Of a stretch of DNA of 64,000 nucleotides, positions 1-11,500 are shown piece after piece. Each line of letters opens with the position of its first letter. Within the stretch, counting starts at the first letter, position 1. The stretch comes from Massospora cicadina (taxonomy: Eukaryota > Entomophthoromycota > Entomophthoromycetes > Entomophthorales > Entomophthoraceae): NCBI GenBank assembly GCA_022478985.1, contig JAKSZP010002672.1:1-64000 (forward strand), written 5' to 3'. The position numbers and the translations under genes are program-made. Under the pieces are notes generated by a model, which made no database searches, was not told the DNA's origin, and was given only the letters and a program-made list of their open reading frames with translations.

Positions 1-1027
1 TATTCTCCTGAATAAGAGGGTACAGTAGAGGTGGTAGGCTTCCGTTCCTTTTTGAAGCAAAAAGTTAGGGGATATGCGACGCAAAAACTGTACAATTTTG
101 ATCAGGGGAATGTTGTCATCCAAAAGCGGTGAAATGACATTGTGAAGCTCTTGGTATGGCTTCACTGCGGAGGTCATGGCGATGCACACATTGCTTCTGC
201 TAAGTACCCGCCCCAATAAGCACATGAGCTTCCATTGTAAATCGATCAGCAAACTCCAGGATAGTCTCATTTCAGTGGAATTTAATTGTTAAGAATTCCG
301 CTTTCCGCTTTGACATCTTTGAGGTACCACTAAATAGGTGAAGCACGGTATCTTTTACATCCCTATAGGTGACAGAGCTACTTGGGAGGTAACAGGTGAC
401 TTGATCGGCACTACTGACACCCAAGGTGGATATCAGCAGTTTAGCCTTCCGTCTATCAGATGCACCTTCTACTGCAAACTCATACCATTTGAAGAAAAAT
501 GGATATTCCCATTTCAAACAAATGGAGATAGTTTCTCAATAATAACCTCCTCATCCATTAGTGGCTTTTTGGCCCATACTGAGGAATAGGTCAGGATCCA
601 AAAGCAGTTTTTCTGATGAGAAGCTGGACCAGCGGAAGTGGAGATGTCCACTGCTTTAGGGTAGCATGGCCTTCTGCTGTGGGTGGCACCGCCATTACTT
701 GAGGGAATTGGCGCTCTGACTCATATTTGTATCCAGTACTACCATCCAGGGTGTAGTAGCTCCGACCAGCGTCATATTCTTCCATATATGATGCCCTCTT
801 TTTGTTCATCCTCATCCCAATGAGAAGACCGAGAGGCACTGGTTAATTTCCACTCTGCGCACAGCAGCTGTTTGGTAGTATCATTCAACTGGTTGGCGAG
901 TTCCTTGTTTTGTTGTCCCAAAATAGCATCTGTCTAAATATGCTATCAAGCTGGTGCATGACAGCATTATGTTTCTGAAGAAGTTTAACCTGTTTTTTGA
1001 GCACTGCGTCTATGGTAAGTTTGAGCT
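1..1027 (-). pseudogene. Gag fragment of Gypsy-type element A
   Basis: This is the downstream part of a retrotransposon Gag whose pol would lie beyond the left window edge. On the minus strand, 517-272 encodes a capsid-like stretch containing FAVEGASDRRKAKLLISTLG, similar in pattern to Gypsy capsid segments. 839-591 gives the preceding Gag piece. 1000-850 gives a heptad-rich stretch (LKLTIDAVLKKQVKLLQKHN) that looks like a coiled coil. That coiled coil begins on the other side of element Y: 7998-7887 reads into 1027 in one frame once Y and one target duplication are removed. The reading frame is broken between pieces, so it is not functional. Assignment to Gypsy-type Gag rests on layout and pattern, not on a database match. 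Confidence 0.6.
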
Positions 1028-1531
1028 TGTCAGGATAGGATAGCTGAAGGTAATAGTTCCTCTGAAGCGTACCAAAATGGATGGGATAAAATTCCTCGCA
1101 GCGAGTAGACAGCAGGGAGAGCTAGGAATCCTAGGTAGGGGCTGGTTATATGCTATAAGCTTGGGAATAGGTGATGAGGGACCTATTGTACTAAAACCCG
1201 TGAAGTTGATGGCTGGAGAGGAGCTTTGCATACAGAGGCTCTAGAAATAAGTAAAATTAAGAACAAATTGGAGATAAAAACGTAACTTTATTTGAGAAAA
1301 GTGTGGATATTTATAGGCAATGTTTTCCTCCTAATCTTTTCAGGGTAGCGACGTCCTCCACTGGCAAGATCTTCAGCACCCTGACGTTGATCAGGGGGGG
1401 TTGACGGCAGGCTTTCCTTTGACAAGTGATTAGGTGACGGAAAATAATTCTCCATGAGAGGAAATTTTGGAGAGGTATCAGAGGTAGGGAAATTTAAATT
1501 GAATTGAGTGGGAGCAGGTCGAATCCCAACA
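1028..1531 (-). repeat. 3' LTR of element Y
   Basis: 504-bp direct repeat of 7380-7886. Many differences between the two copies are CG against CA or TG. In element sense it holds TATAAATA at 1315-1308 followed by AATAAA at 1292-1287, a compact promoter/poly(A) module. Confidence 0.92.
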
Positions 1532-4500
1532 ACACCCCCCTCAAGATCTTGCTGAGGGGGATAGTACTTGCACAGAAAATGACTATGGACGCGATTAACT
1601 ACAGTGCCAGCACCAGTAGCAGCGATAGAGTATTCAGGCCCCCTATGATGTATCACCCAATAAGGACCAGACCAAGTGGTGGCAAGCTTATGGGTCCTAC
1701 CCCCAGGGCAATGTTGGTAGAACAAGACTAGATCTCCTAAAGAGTATTCAGGGAGCGCAGGTCGGCGCTCATTGGCTCGAATTTCTTCTCTAAAATTGGT
1801 AGTTTTTATAGATCCATTAGCCATAGCTTGGAGACATATGATCTCATCAGTTAGCCATCGCAGGGTAAGCTCTACATTGCTTAGATTAGCTGATTAGAGG
1901 ATAGGATGAAGGCTGGAAGGCAAAATTGGCTCGCGCCCATATAGGGCTTGGAAAGGGGACATCTTAATCACCCTGTGATAGCTTACTCGGTAGGCCAATA
2001 AGGCACTAGGGAGAAAATCATTCCAATGCACAGGGTCTGAAGCAGCTAACTTTCATAGAATGGAAATCAAAGTACCATTAGCACGCTCTACCACGTCATT
2101 GGTGGCGGGGTGATATGATGTAGTGAAGAGATGCTTTATACATAGCAAAAGAAGTTAATTCCTGGACTATAGAAGAGATAAAATTTGTGCCATTGTCTGA
2201 TAAAAGTACCCGCGGGAAACTGTGATGGGAGAATACGTGTTGGTACAGGAAGAGGGCAGTAGCTCTAGCAGTAGCATGAGGGACTGAAGTGGCCTCAACC
2301 CACTTGGTTAGGTGATCGATGGCAAGGATAATATAGCGATGGCCATAGACAGCCACAGGTAATGGCCCTACAACATCAATGTTAACAGTATCAAAAGGGG
2401 CCTCAGGGGCTACGAGCTCAAATTTAAAATGGGAATTAGACTTGTTCTGGGAATGGCAGGTGAAGCAACTTTCCAAAACACCATGAATGGACTTGACCAT
2501 AATCTCCCAGTAGCATTTGGTTTTTAGCCACTCAAGGGTTTTCTTTATAGCCCCATGCTTAAGGGTTTTATGAGCTTCCATGATAGTTTCAGTATAAAGG
2601 GAAGGGCGGAGATAGGGCAGAAAAGAGTTACCAACCTGTTTTACTAAAACACCACCAACGACTTTAGTGTTAGCAGCCATCTTCTTTAATCGGGCTTGAA
2701 TGTCTGGAGATTATTGAGGCCACAACCTAGGGTGAGGGAGAAGCTCAAAAAGTCGATCTTCTTCAGTAATAGCTACATGTAAAATAGGGAGACGGGATAG
2801 CCCATCCACATTTTGATGAATAGCGTCGTCTCTGTTGAATTATAGAAAGATCATAATTTTGGAGCCTGAAGGCCCAGCGAGCTAACCTCCTATTGAAATC
2901 TTTCATTTGACAAAACCAACGGAGGGGGGAATGATTTTGTAACTATTGTAAAATGTTTACCATACAAATAGGGGCAGAAGTGTTTTATAGCAAGTAAAAC
3001 TGCCAGGCACTCACGTTCAGTTACTAAGTAATACCGCTCTGCCTTGGTTAACGTCTTGCTAAAATAAGCAACTTGGTGGTCAACTTAGTCTTGGTCTAAC
3101 TGGGAAAGGATGGCGTCTACAGTGGTGTCACTGGCATCAGTGAAGAGAACAAAAGGTTGCTCAAAGTTAGGATGTATTAAGATGGGGGCTGATGACAGGG
3201 CAGTGCGTAGGGAATCGAAGGACTATTGCTTCTCAGGGCCCCAAGAGAAGGGCACATTTTTGTGTAGGAGTTCAACTAAGGGCTCAGCAAGGTCAGCAAA
3301 GTGAGAGATAAACTAGCGGTAGTAGACCACCATTCCCAGAAAGACTTGGATGTCTCACAAATTCTTTAAAGTGGGCATGCGTTCAATGGCAGAGACCTTA
3401 TCTGGGATGGGGAGGATACCTTGCCGCGTCACCTTGTGTCCTAAAAATTCCATTTCTTGTTCGAAGAATTTACACTTAGAGGTTTTAATTTCAAGGAGGC
3501 CTCCCATAGCTGCTGAAATACCTAATGATGATTAATGATTTGTGCAGTAAATGTTTGGGAGAAGACAGTGACATCATCAAGGTATACTAACGACCACATG
3601 AGTTTAAGTTCACCAAACAACTGATTTATAGCCCGTTGGAAGGTAGCAGGGGCATTGCATAACCCCTGCGGCGTATGGGTGGGCTCAAACAACCCTTCAT
3701 GGGAGACGAGGGCACACTTGTCACAATCCTCAGAGGAAAGATCAATATGCCAGTAGCCGCTGGCCAGGTCCATCGCAGAAAAATATTGGGAGCTAGATAA
3801 GGATTGCAAGGAGTCATCAATGCGGGGTAAAGGGTAGCTGTCCTTACACGTAATGGAATTCAATTGTCAATAGTTTATAACAACATGATGGCTCCCATCC
3901 TTCTTTTTAATCAACAGGAGAGGGGAGGACCAGGGACTATGCAATGGTTGAAAGAGGTCAGCATCGAGCAATTGCTTTAATTTGAGGGTAACCTGGGCTT
4001 CTTCAGTTTTTGATTTTCGATAAGGTCAAGAGCAAAAAGGAGCAGAATCTCCAGTATTAACCTGGTGTTGAACGCCTTGCATATGGCCATAATTGTGAGG
4101 ACCAGAGGAGAAAATATCTGAATACTCGTCAATAAAAGCTTCAACAGCCACTTTTTTCTCAGCTGACAAATCAGAACCAATTTTTACGGGCACAGCAGCA
4201 ATGACAGGGGGCTCCTCTAAACCAAAATCATGAAGGGTCCCAACGCCATAAACCTCCATCACCTGATCATAAGGCAAGAGGCGGACATAAGCAATAAGTT
4301 GATTCAGCTCAATGACTTTAGGAGACTGGGAGAGGTTGTTTAGAAGAACAGTGACAGTGCCTTGATAAGCGGGATCTAAAGCCATGGACAGGGGAGAGCT
4401 TCATTTATGGAGGGGTTAAGTAAACTAGAAATCTCAAGTAAGTGATTAGGAGGGGAACTAACTGGATCCCAGCGTCTACCAGGATTTGGGCCTACGGAGG

Positions 4501-5060
4501 TATGGTTAAGACTTGTGGAGAATGTAAAGGCATCCCTTACTCAACTCAACCATGGGAGAGGGCAACTTAACTTTAGACCACAACACATGATATTTAAACG
4601 CTCAACTGAAGCAGGAGACTCAATTAAGCATGTCCTCAACTTCCGCTTCCCTTTTTCCTTAAGAGCAGAAGTTAAAAGTAAAGGGACATGGTATCCTAAT
4701 ATAAAAATTGAGTTATCCTTAAAGTTAATAATGGCAGCATGTTCCATAAGAAACCCAGTGCCAAATAGGAGGTCGTAGCTATTATTATCCAGGGATACAG
4801 CAGGGATATAGAGCTGTAGGCCACCTAGCTTTAGGGGAAAGCGGTAGTAAGAACCTATAGCTCGAGAATATGTGGTACCAGCAGTCCTATAATCTGATGA
4901 ATGGCTAAGATCAGGCTGAATCTTAATTTTTCCAATTAGTCAAGAACAAATGATGTTAATCAGAGAGCCAGAGTCAACAATAGTGAGAACCTTCACCTTG
5001 TGAACCACTGCTTTAATACAGGCTACCGTCACTCCCCACTGAGCTGGGATAGAATATATA
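1504..5060 (-). pseudogene. pol: Pol polyprotein of element Y (protease-RT-RNase H-integrase)
   Basis: Degraded Pol on the minus strand. The aspartic protease carries DSGS at 4975-4964. RT follows at about 4020-3300, with FSAMDLASGYWHIDLS and the catalytic YLDD intact inside LVYLDDVTVFS (ORF 3863-3522), then the connection segment EFLGHKVTRQGI. RNase H at about 3190-2880 has FTDASD. Integrase (about 2690-1900) has its zinc domain as HKTLKH and CFTC, the first core Asp in IDVVGPLP, the second in LSDNGTNF, and the Glu in VVERANGT after a break near 2110. A C-terminal GPY/F-type domain (GDLVLFYQHC, WSGPYWVI) runs through the polypurine tract into the LTR at 1531. Scattered stops and frameshifts disable it, but every key catalytic motif is still recognisable, so the copy is not among the oldest in the window. 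Confidence 0.9.
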
Positions 5061-5235
5061 GCTGCAGGGGCTGACTTAGAAAGAGGATAAGAAGAAATAT
5101 CGCAAGGTTTAATATCAACGGAAGGCTCAATAGGGGTTTCCTCTTCAAGAGCACTAGGGCCAACAAGGTCAGCGGAAGTGGTATGAACTGATTGTTCTCA
5201 AGGCGCAGTAAATTCATCAGCATAGGGAGCCTCTC

Positions 5236-7317
5236 ACCCTATGTTGTCCCCTCTTTTGCTTTCTCTTCGGCCATTTTCATCCAACAATGTTAGATGGTAT
5301 GGTTGCGACAGCCACAATAGGTGAATTTGGTTAGGCTCAATTTTTCCAGACTCATTGTTGTTCACCACATGAATTTGAGGATGTGAGGCTGAAGCGGAAG
5401 CAGGAGCGGCAGTAACTACAGAAGCAGAAATCTCAAGAAGAGCCTCCTTAATATCTAAAATAGAAGTAAAATTTCTTTTAACTGAAGTCATGTGAAGATG
5501 GAGCTGCAGGTTAAACTCTAAAGCGGACAGGATGGAACAACAGCATCATCAAGAGTGAGGCAGTTTTTAGCTACCAATGTTTAAGCCTCAGCGTAGAATC
5601 AAGCTTCAAACTCTGCGAAGGATTCGCCACATCTTAACTTAATACTCATAAAGGCCTGTTCCGATTTGCCAAGGTGAGATCACTACCAAATTCTTTAATA
5701 AGCGCAGCCTTCACCTCAGCCCAAGTGCTGTATCTCATGAGGTGGGGTACCATAATTTCTTGGGCGGATCTACTAAGGCAAGAGGTTAATTATTTAACCT
5801 TTTGTTGATCAGGTGCTTCCTCCATCACGTTCTAAAAATATATAGAAATGAAGCAATACTTCCTTCCCCTGGGGTGAACTTGCCTTTAAAAAAAGGTATA
5901 AATGTAGTTCCCATGGGAGCCAAAATAACATTAACACCCACTGGACTAATTTGATTGATTTTGTAAAGCTTGGATTCAGACGTAGTCACAGTATTTCAAT
6001 TTAAATCAGCTTGTTGTCTAAAATGGTACAGATCATCTTGAAGAGCCCCAATTTGGGCAATTAGGGAATCAGTAGACGCTTTTTGTTGAAGTTCGTTGCA
6101 TAATGATTCCATTTTGACACGTTGATTTTGAATAAGGGATCAGAGCTCATAATTGTCTTGCTCCAACCTAAATGCAAATTTTTTTTGGTGAGTTAAATCG
6201 TCAGTGAGAGAATTTTAAAGATGCTAAGTGTTGTCCAACCCTTCCTTAATCGCATTGACAGTAAGGTTTGGATCAATAGGTTCTCCAGAGCGAGATAGCC
6301 AACAGCTTCAAGCAATACTTTCAAGGTTTTGTTTGAGAGCAAGAAGGTGGCTATTCGAGGAAGGATCCTCTGGAGGGGAAGGTAAATGCACAGTTGGACC
6401 CGGAGGGCCAGGATGCCCATAGCCAGGGGGGCCAGTTGATCCAGATGGCCCTTCACTTCCATCATGACCAGGGGGCCCCATCCCACCTGTGGGACCAGCT
6501 GATCCTCGCTCCCCGGGGGGCCTGGGGGACCCACAGGGCCAGGAGGCCCTGGGATTTCAGGAACGCCTGAGACATTAATGCTGGTTGGATTGCTGATTCA
6601 ATCTGGTTTATTTGTTCAAAAGTTTGTTCAGTAAAAGCATTAAGTTGTCCGGTGAGGTTGGTAATGTCTTGTTGCAACTGACTCTCAATAATTGTGGTGG
6701 TCTTAGTAAATTGGGTAGCTACTTCCTCGTGAAGCAGGCTAACCACTCCCACATCCAGTTGGGAGAGTTGGTTTTGAATAGAGATAAGTTGGTTGCAATT
6801 TTCAAGAATAGCCTCATGGTTATCCCTTATGAATGAAGAAGCTGAGTTGTAGAAATCTAAAAGGTAGGAGTGTAACTCTTGTGACAAGGTAAACTGTCTC
6901 AAGATTTCTTGATAGTGGATCCCCATCATTTGGACTAAATGGTGAATGGTGGGGTGTGCAAATCGTCATAAAGATTGCTTCGTGTGATATACTCCTACAG
7001 TGGAGTCAGGTAAAGTGGCAGATTCATATAGCGCTTGCATATTATTAGGAACTGTAGAGGCTTGGTTATGATGGGAGCGATCTCTGGGGAAAAGAGCACC
7101 TATAAGTAATTGATTAATAGTATCAGCGACACCTGTAGGCTGAAAATAATAGTTTTGGGGCTCTAGGGCCATAATAGAAATAATGAGCATAGCATGGAAT
7201 TGCATAAAATTGGGTTTGTTGTTCTCAGGGTCACGATTTCCATTGGAAGTTACCCATTGGGTGATGCTGGATATTTTGGTAAAGTGGCCAAGTAGAGTCT
7301 AGGTGGGAATCATCCAT
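5236..7317 (-). pseudogene. gag: Gag of element Y with coiled coils and collagen-like segment
   Basis: Structural polyprotein of Y. The start is uncertain: ATG at 7317 opens a frame soon stopped, while the long frame starts at 7205. It reads to 6462 with one in-frame TGA at about 6968 (next codon CGA). Residues from about 6930 to 6590 form a Gln/Leu-rich stretch with heptad character (LISIQNQLSQLDVGVVSLLH). It is followed by a Gly-X-Y segment (6567-6388), a second helical stretch (about 6190-6030), a capsid-like region to about 5520, and a damaged zinc knuckle at about 5320-5275 in which the first Cys is Phe and a stop replaces one residue. A coiled coil next to a collagen-like segment would suit a trimeric Gag, but that is inference. 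At least one frameshift and several stops are present. Confidence 0.8.
6388..6567 (-). other. Collagen-like Gly-X-Y segment in Gag of Y
   Basis: In minus sense the segment reads GPPGPVGPPGPP, then after a one-base frame change GSAGPTGGMGPPGHDG, SEGPSGSTGPPGYG and HPGPPGPTV. That is roughly 18-20 Gly-X-Y triplets with one imperfection. The preceding protein is rich in heptads. The same type of segment recurs at the equivalent position in element D. The triplet pattern is seen directly; triple-helix formation is inference. Confidence 0.85.
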
Positions 7318-7356
7318 TGTGAATATGTTTATTCACCAGGTAGCTTGGGAGAGTAC

Positions 7357-7372
7357 CTGGCAGGGAGCATCA
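7357..7372 (-). promoter_or_regulatory. Primer-binding site of element Y
   Basis: Minus-strand TGATGCTCCCTGCCAG lies 7 nt inside the 5' LTR. It matches the site of element D (TGGTGCTCCCTGCCAG at 23832-23847) except for one G-to-A change, and would pair with a tRNA 3' end CTGGCAGGGAGCACCA. The tRNA was not identified. Confidence 0.75.
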
Positions 7373-7379
7373 GTTATTT

Positions 7380-7886
7380 TGGTGGGATAGGGTAGCTGAG
7401 GGTAATAGTTCCTCTGAAGCATACCAAAATGGATGGGATAAAATGCCCCGCAGCAAGTAGACAGCAGGGAGAGCCACAAATCCTATATGTAGGGGCCAGT
7501 AATTTGCTATAATCTTGGGAATAGGTGATGAGGGACCTATTGTACTATAACCGGTGAAGTTGATGGCTGGAGAGGGGCTTGCTTTACAGAGGCTCTAGAA
7601 ATAGGTAAAAATAAGAACTAATTGGAGATAAAAACGTAACTTTACTTGAGAAAAGTGTGGATATTTATAGGCAATGTTTTCCTCCTAATCTTTTCAGGGT
7701 AGTGACGTCCTCCACTGGCAAGATCTTCAGCACCCTGACGTTGAGCAGGGGGGGTTGACAGCAGGCTTTCCTTTGACAAGTTGATTAGGGGACAGAAAAT
7801 AATGCTCCATGAGAGCAAATTTTGGAGAGGTATCAGAGGTAGGGAAATTTAGATTGAATAGAGTGGGAGCAGGTCAAATCCCAACA
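7380..7886 (-). repeat. 5' LTR of element Y
   Basis: 507-bp direct repeat of 1028-1531, ending in CCCAACA on the plus strand. It keeps TATAAATA at 7669-7662; the downstream AATAAA has become AGTAAA (7646-7641). It is followed at once by the right target duplication GAGTT. Confidence 0.92.
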
Positions 7887-8004
7887 GAGTTCCTCATACC
7901 TGGCTGGTACAGTGTTTCATGAAGATTCTCAGCAACACATGCTGTTTAAGACATAGCTGGCAACTGGAGATTCGTAGTATTTGGTAGTTGATCAATGGGC
8001 CCCC

Positions 8005-8018
8005 TGTAGTGAGCACCA
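8005..8018 (-). promoter_or_regulatory. Primer-binding site of element A
   Basis: The plus strand reads TGTAGTGAGCACCA, so the minus-strand site is TGGTGCTCACTACA, one base from the LTR edge TGTTATAAAATTGG at 8020. The identical motif recurs at 21989 and 37159, and at 49575 with one change, each time next to an LTR edge. It marks the 5' end of element A, whose interior runs leftward. Confidence 0.8.
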
Positions 8019-8019
8019 C

Positions 8020-8560
8020 TGTTATAAAATTGGACAGTATCATTAGGATCCACTGTACTCTTTGTACAGGTCAAACCAACTGAACAACAGACAGATGATG
8101 TGGGTATTGTTGGTCTTTTGGATACACTTGAGAATATATTAAAAAATAGGAGCAATCGCCTCAACGACACTTTTATTTTTTTTGAATACAGTGACCTTTC
8201 ACTGTTCCACTCTCTCTACTATATACAACTTAACTTCTCTCAATTGCCCATCTTACTTATATACAGCGGCTTTGGATGATATAACTCTCATAGCTTGGAC
8301 TATTCTTTTCCGCCAATTCTCCTAAATTTTGGCTTGTTATTCTTCAACACTCTATCACCCTAATTGTAGGCGATTTAATTCGTATTTGTAAAATGTCGAC
8401 CTTGCTTATTGCCTTATTTAGAGGCGATCCATTAATAACCCATTATTTTTGAATAACACCTCATCTTGAGACACTCGAATAATTATAACTGATATCATGT
8501 TCAGCGAATTTCTTTCCAATCTGCCTTAGATGTACCAAGATTATTTTCCATTCATATTGG
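8020..8560 (-). repeat. Probable LTR between elements A and B
   Basis: The left edge, TGTTATAAAATTGG next to a primer-binding site, is clear; the right edge is not. The segment is AT-rich with no coding. It serves as the 5' LTR of A. Integrase-like coding of B can be followed leftward to about 8600, so this may also be the 3' LTR of B. No second copy was found in the window. Confidence 0.5.
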
Positions 8561-8599
8561 AATCATGAAGTATATATAATAATTACTTCTTTTTATATT

Positions 8600-11500
8600 T
8601 TTTATTCCATTTAGCTATAATTATATATTCCAATTTTTTAAAAGCTTACTAGGTACCTGTATAACTTTACAACCATCATTAACATTCTTGATTGTATATC
8701 CATCCGTTGCCAATTTCCATAATGATTCTAATAATCCAGTCAATTATTTATCCATCTTGTTAAAGAAACTGACCCTGTGCATATTACAATAATTAACATG
8801 ATCCCCAATGGAAAATTCTTTTCAGGTAGGACTCTATCATCTGTTTACTTTGCTTGAAACCTTTATCAAATTGTTTCTATAAGCGAGACTGGAGATTGAC
8901 TATGATGTTCGCTAGCCTTTACAAGTATATCTCCACATTCATTCCTAGGGTTAGCACCTCTGCTGAATGTAGGATTGGTGGTAACACCGTTCATCATCCA
9001 CTTAATAATTCTGCGGCATATTTAATAGAACTGGCTAATCTAATATTGTATGTAAAAGTCACTGAGCTAAGATAAGATAACCCACAAAGATGCTTCAACA
9101 TAAAAAGTTTCCTTAAAGTAGCAGCTTGCATGCTATTCATTTGTTCTAAAACCCATTCGTTTCAGGATTATATGTAACTGATACCAAAAATTTAATGCCC
9201 ATCTGCTCATTCAGTCATGGAATAACAAAAGATGTAAAATTGTCCCATTGTCAATCAATATCACTTGAGGAAACCCATGTTGGTAAATTACTTTCTCCTG
9301 TATAATTTTGCTGTGCTCATAGCGTCTACTTAGATCATGGCTCTCATTTTGACCCACATCATTAGGTGGTCATTTGTGACAATAATATAACGTACACCTC
9401 TAGTGCTTGTGTTTAAAGGCTCATCACATCTATTGACACTCTGTTCCATGCAAATACTAGTTGCACCAGTCAATATCCTATCACGTTCTTGTGTGGTTTT
9501 CGGAGTTAAAACTTTACACAGCAGGATATGAATCAACAAAATCATAACTTAGCAATTCACATTATTAAATATAACAAATGTATTTCAAAGTCTTCTTTAG
9601 GCCACCGTGGACAACAGCCTTATACTCAGTTTGGATAATCTATGTTCTTTTCGAAGGCTATGAGAAAAAAGCATTCTATCTTCCATTAATTCAGAACTGT
9701 TCATTCTTTAGTTCCATTTTTTTCATGGCCTTCTATGATTCGGTTTTTAATTCCATTGCTCATCCTTTAGCTCTCCTCTGATCATTCAGTCAAAAGCTCA
9801 TTAGCCCAATCTTGCACTTCAAGAGCTGCTGGTAATTTGGACAACCCATTGGCATTTAAATCTTGTCTCCAGCACGATGTTTGGTCTCAAAATCATAGGC
9901 CTTCAATTTTAAGGGCCACTGAGCCAATAACCCTTCAGGTCCCTTCAGATTGTGTAACAAACGTAGAGATGCTTGGTTGGTTACAACCTTAAAATGAGCA
10001 CCATGGATATAGACATGGAACTGCTTGCAGGCTTAAATGACTGCAAGGCACTTGAGTATAGTGATGGTAAAGTTTCTCTCAGCCTTTGACAGGGTGCATC
10101 TAGCATAAGCTACTGGGTGCTCCTCTCCATGCTCGTCCTCCTGACTGAGTATGGCCTCTATCACTGTAAGCATCGCATCCAACTGGATAATAAATGGTTG
10201 CTCAAAAATTAAGATAATTGAAAATTAGGCTCATCATTAAGTATTATAATTATCATCATAAGCATTTTATGCCACTTTTTTACAAAAGACCTTTTCTTTA
10301 ATCCTTTAATAGGTTACATAGCAGATCAGTCTATTTTAAGAAATTCATAATGAATTGCAATAGTAGCTAACCATTCCAAAATTGACCTGGATATCTTGAA
10401 CACTCTTTATATTTAACATCCATATAATGGCTTCCACCTTTTGTTTATAAGGTTTTAACCCATTCGCAATTATAATTAAACCAAATATACCAGCTCCTCC
10501 TTATAAATGACATTTTTGAGGCTTGATCTTAAGTTTTGTGGAGGCCAGTCTCTTGAATACTACCTCTAAATGTGTAGATGGTCCATAAATGTTTGCCTTA
10601 ACACACTAATATTGTCCAAATAGAACTAGGCACAGGATAACTTGGGCTTTAATAGAATACATCCATCACCCACTGAAAAGGCAAGCGTACTTTACATAAG
10701 CCATGAGGCATTATCATAGGCTAATAAATACCATGTGTCATTATTATAGCACACTTTTCATGGTCTTCTGTAGCAAATCAATCTTCCAGTACCTAGTGAT
10801 TAGGTCCATACTGAGAAATTTACTCCTCATATACAATCCAATTTATCATCTTTACTCAGCAAGGGATAAGAATCCTTCTTTGTAATCTTGTTTAACTGTC
10901 AGTAATCAATTACAACTCTGTTTGACCCATCTTTCTTTTTGACTATCTTTATTGGGATTACCTAGGGACTAAACAAAGGTCTGATCTTTCTATGTTCTAA
11001 CAGTTTTCAATTTTCTTGTCAACCACTGCCTTAGCTGCTTGAGATCTCCAAATAGGTCTTATCCTGATTATTTCAGCCTATCCAGTCCCGACCTAATGTA
11101 ACATGTTCTTTGCACATCACAAATCACGGTCATTATGCGCAAAGATAATTTGATACTTCTCAAATAATGCCAATACTTTATCTTGATGATCTTCTATCAA
11201 TCATATTAATTGGTCTTTCTCAATTAACACTTGAACACTACCAGCAGATTCCTAGGTAACCCCATTTTCATTTTATACCCAAAGTCATGGAAAAAACAAA
11301 ATTCTGTCGCTGGAATTAACTGTGAGCTTGCAACTACTTGATGACATTTACTTCCATTGGGGGTTTTCCCAGATTATCTATTGGTATTAGAATCTTCTCA
11401 TAACTGGGAATTAAAAACCCTGGAGCTAACTAAGGTTCAATCTTCAATTTATTACCAAGGAGTTTTGAATTCCACATTTGGTTGTTACAGGATTTCTATG

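Larger units (their letters stand above)
1028..7886 (-). mobile_element. Complete but decayed Ty3/Gypsy retrotransposon Y
   Basis: A structurally complete LTR retrotransposon of 6,859 bp. It is bounded by LTRs of 504 and 507 bp and flanked by GAGCT on the left (1023-1027) and GAGTT on the right (7887-7891), a 5-bp target duplication with one change. LTR termini in element sense are TGTTGGGAT and ATCCTGACA, imperfect inverted repeats. A polypurine tract (GAGGGGGG) abuts the 3' LTR at 1532-1545 and a primer-binding site lies next to the 5' LTR. Domain order in minus sense is Gag, protease, RT, RNase H, integrase, the Ty3/Gypsy order; no chromodomain was seen. It inserted into the gag of element A. 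Stops and frameshifts in every domain show that it is dead. Confidence 0.93.

Noticed and set aside
6193..6534. Host collagen-like gene
   Set aside because: The Gly-X-Y segment sits inside an LTR element, in order with coiled coil, capsid and zinc knuckle, and recurs in D.
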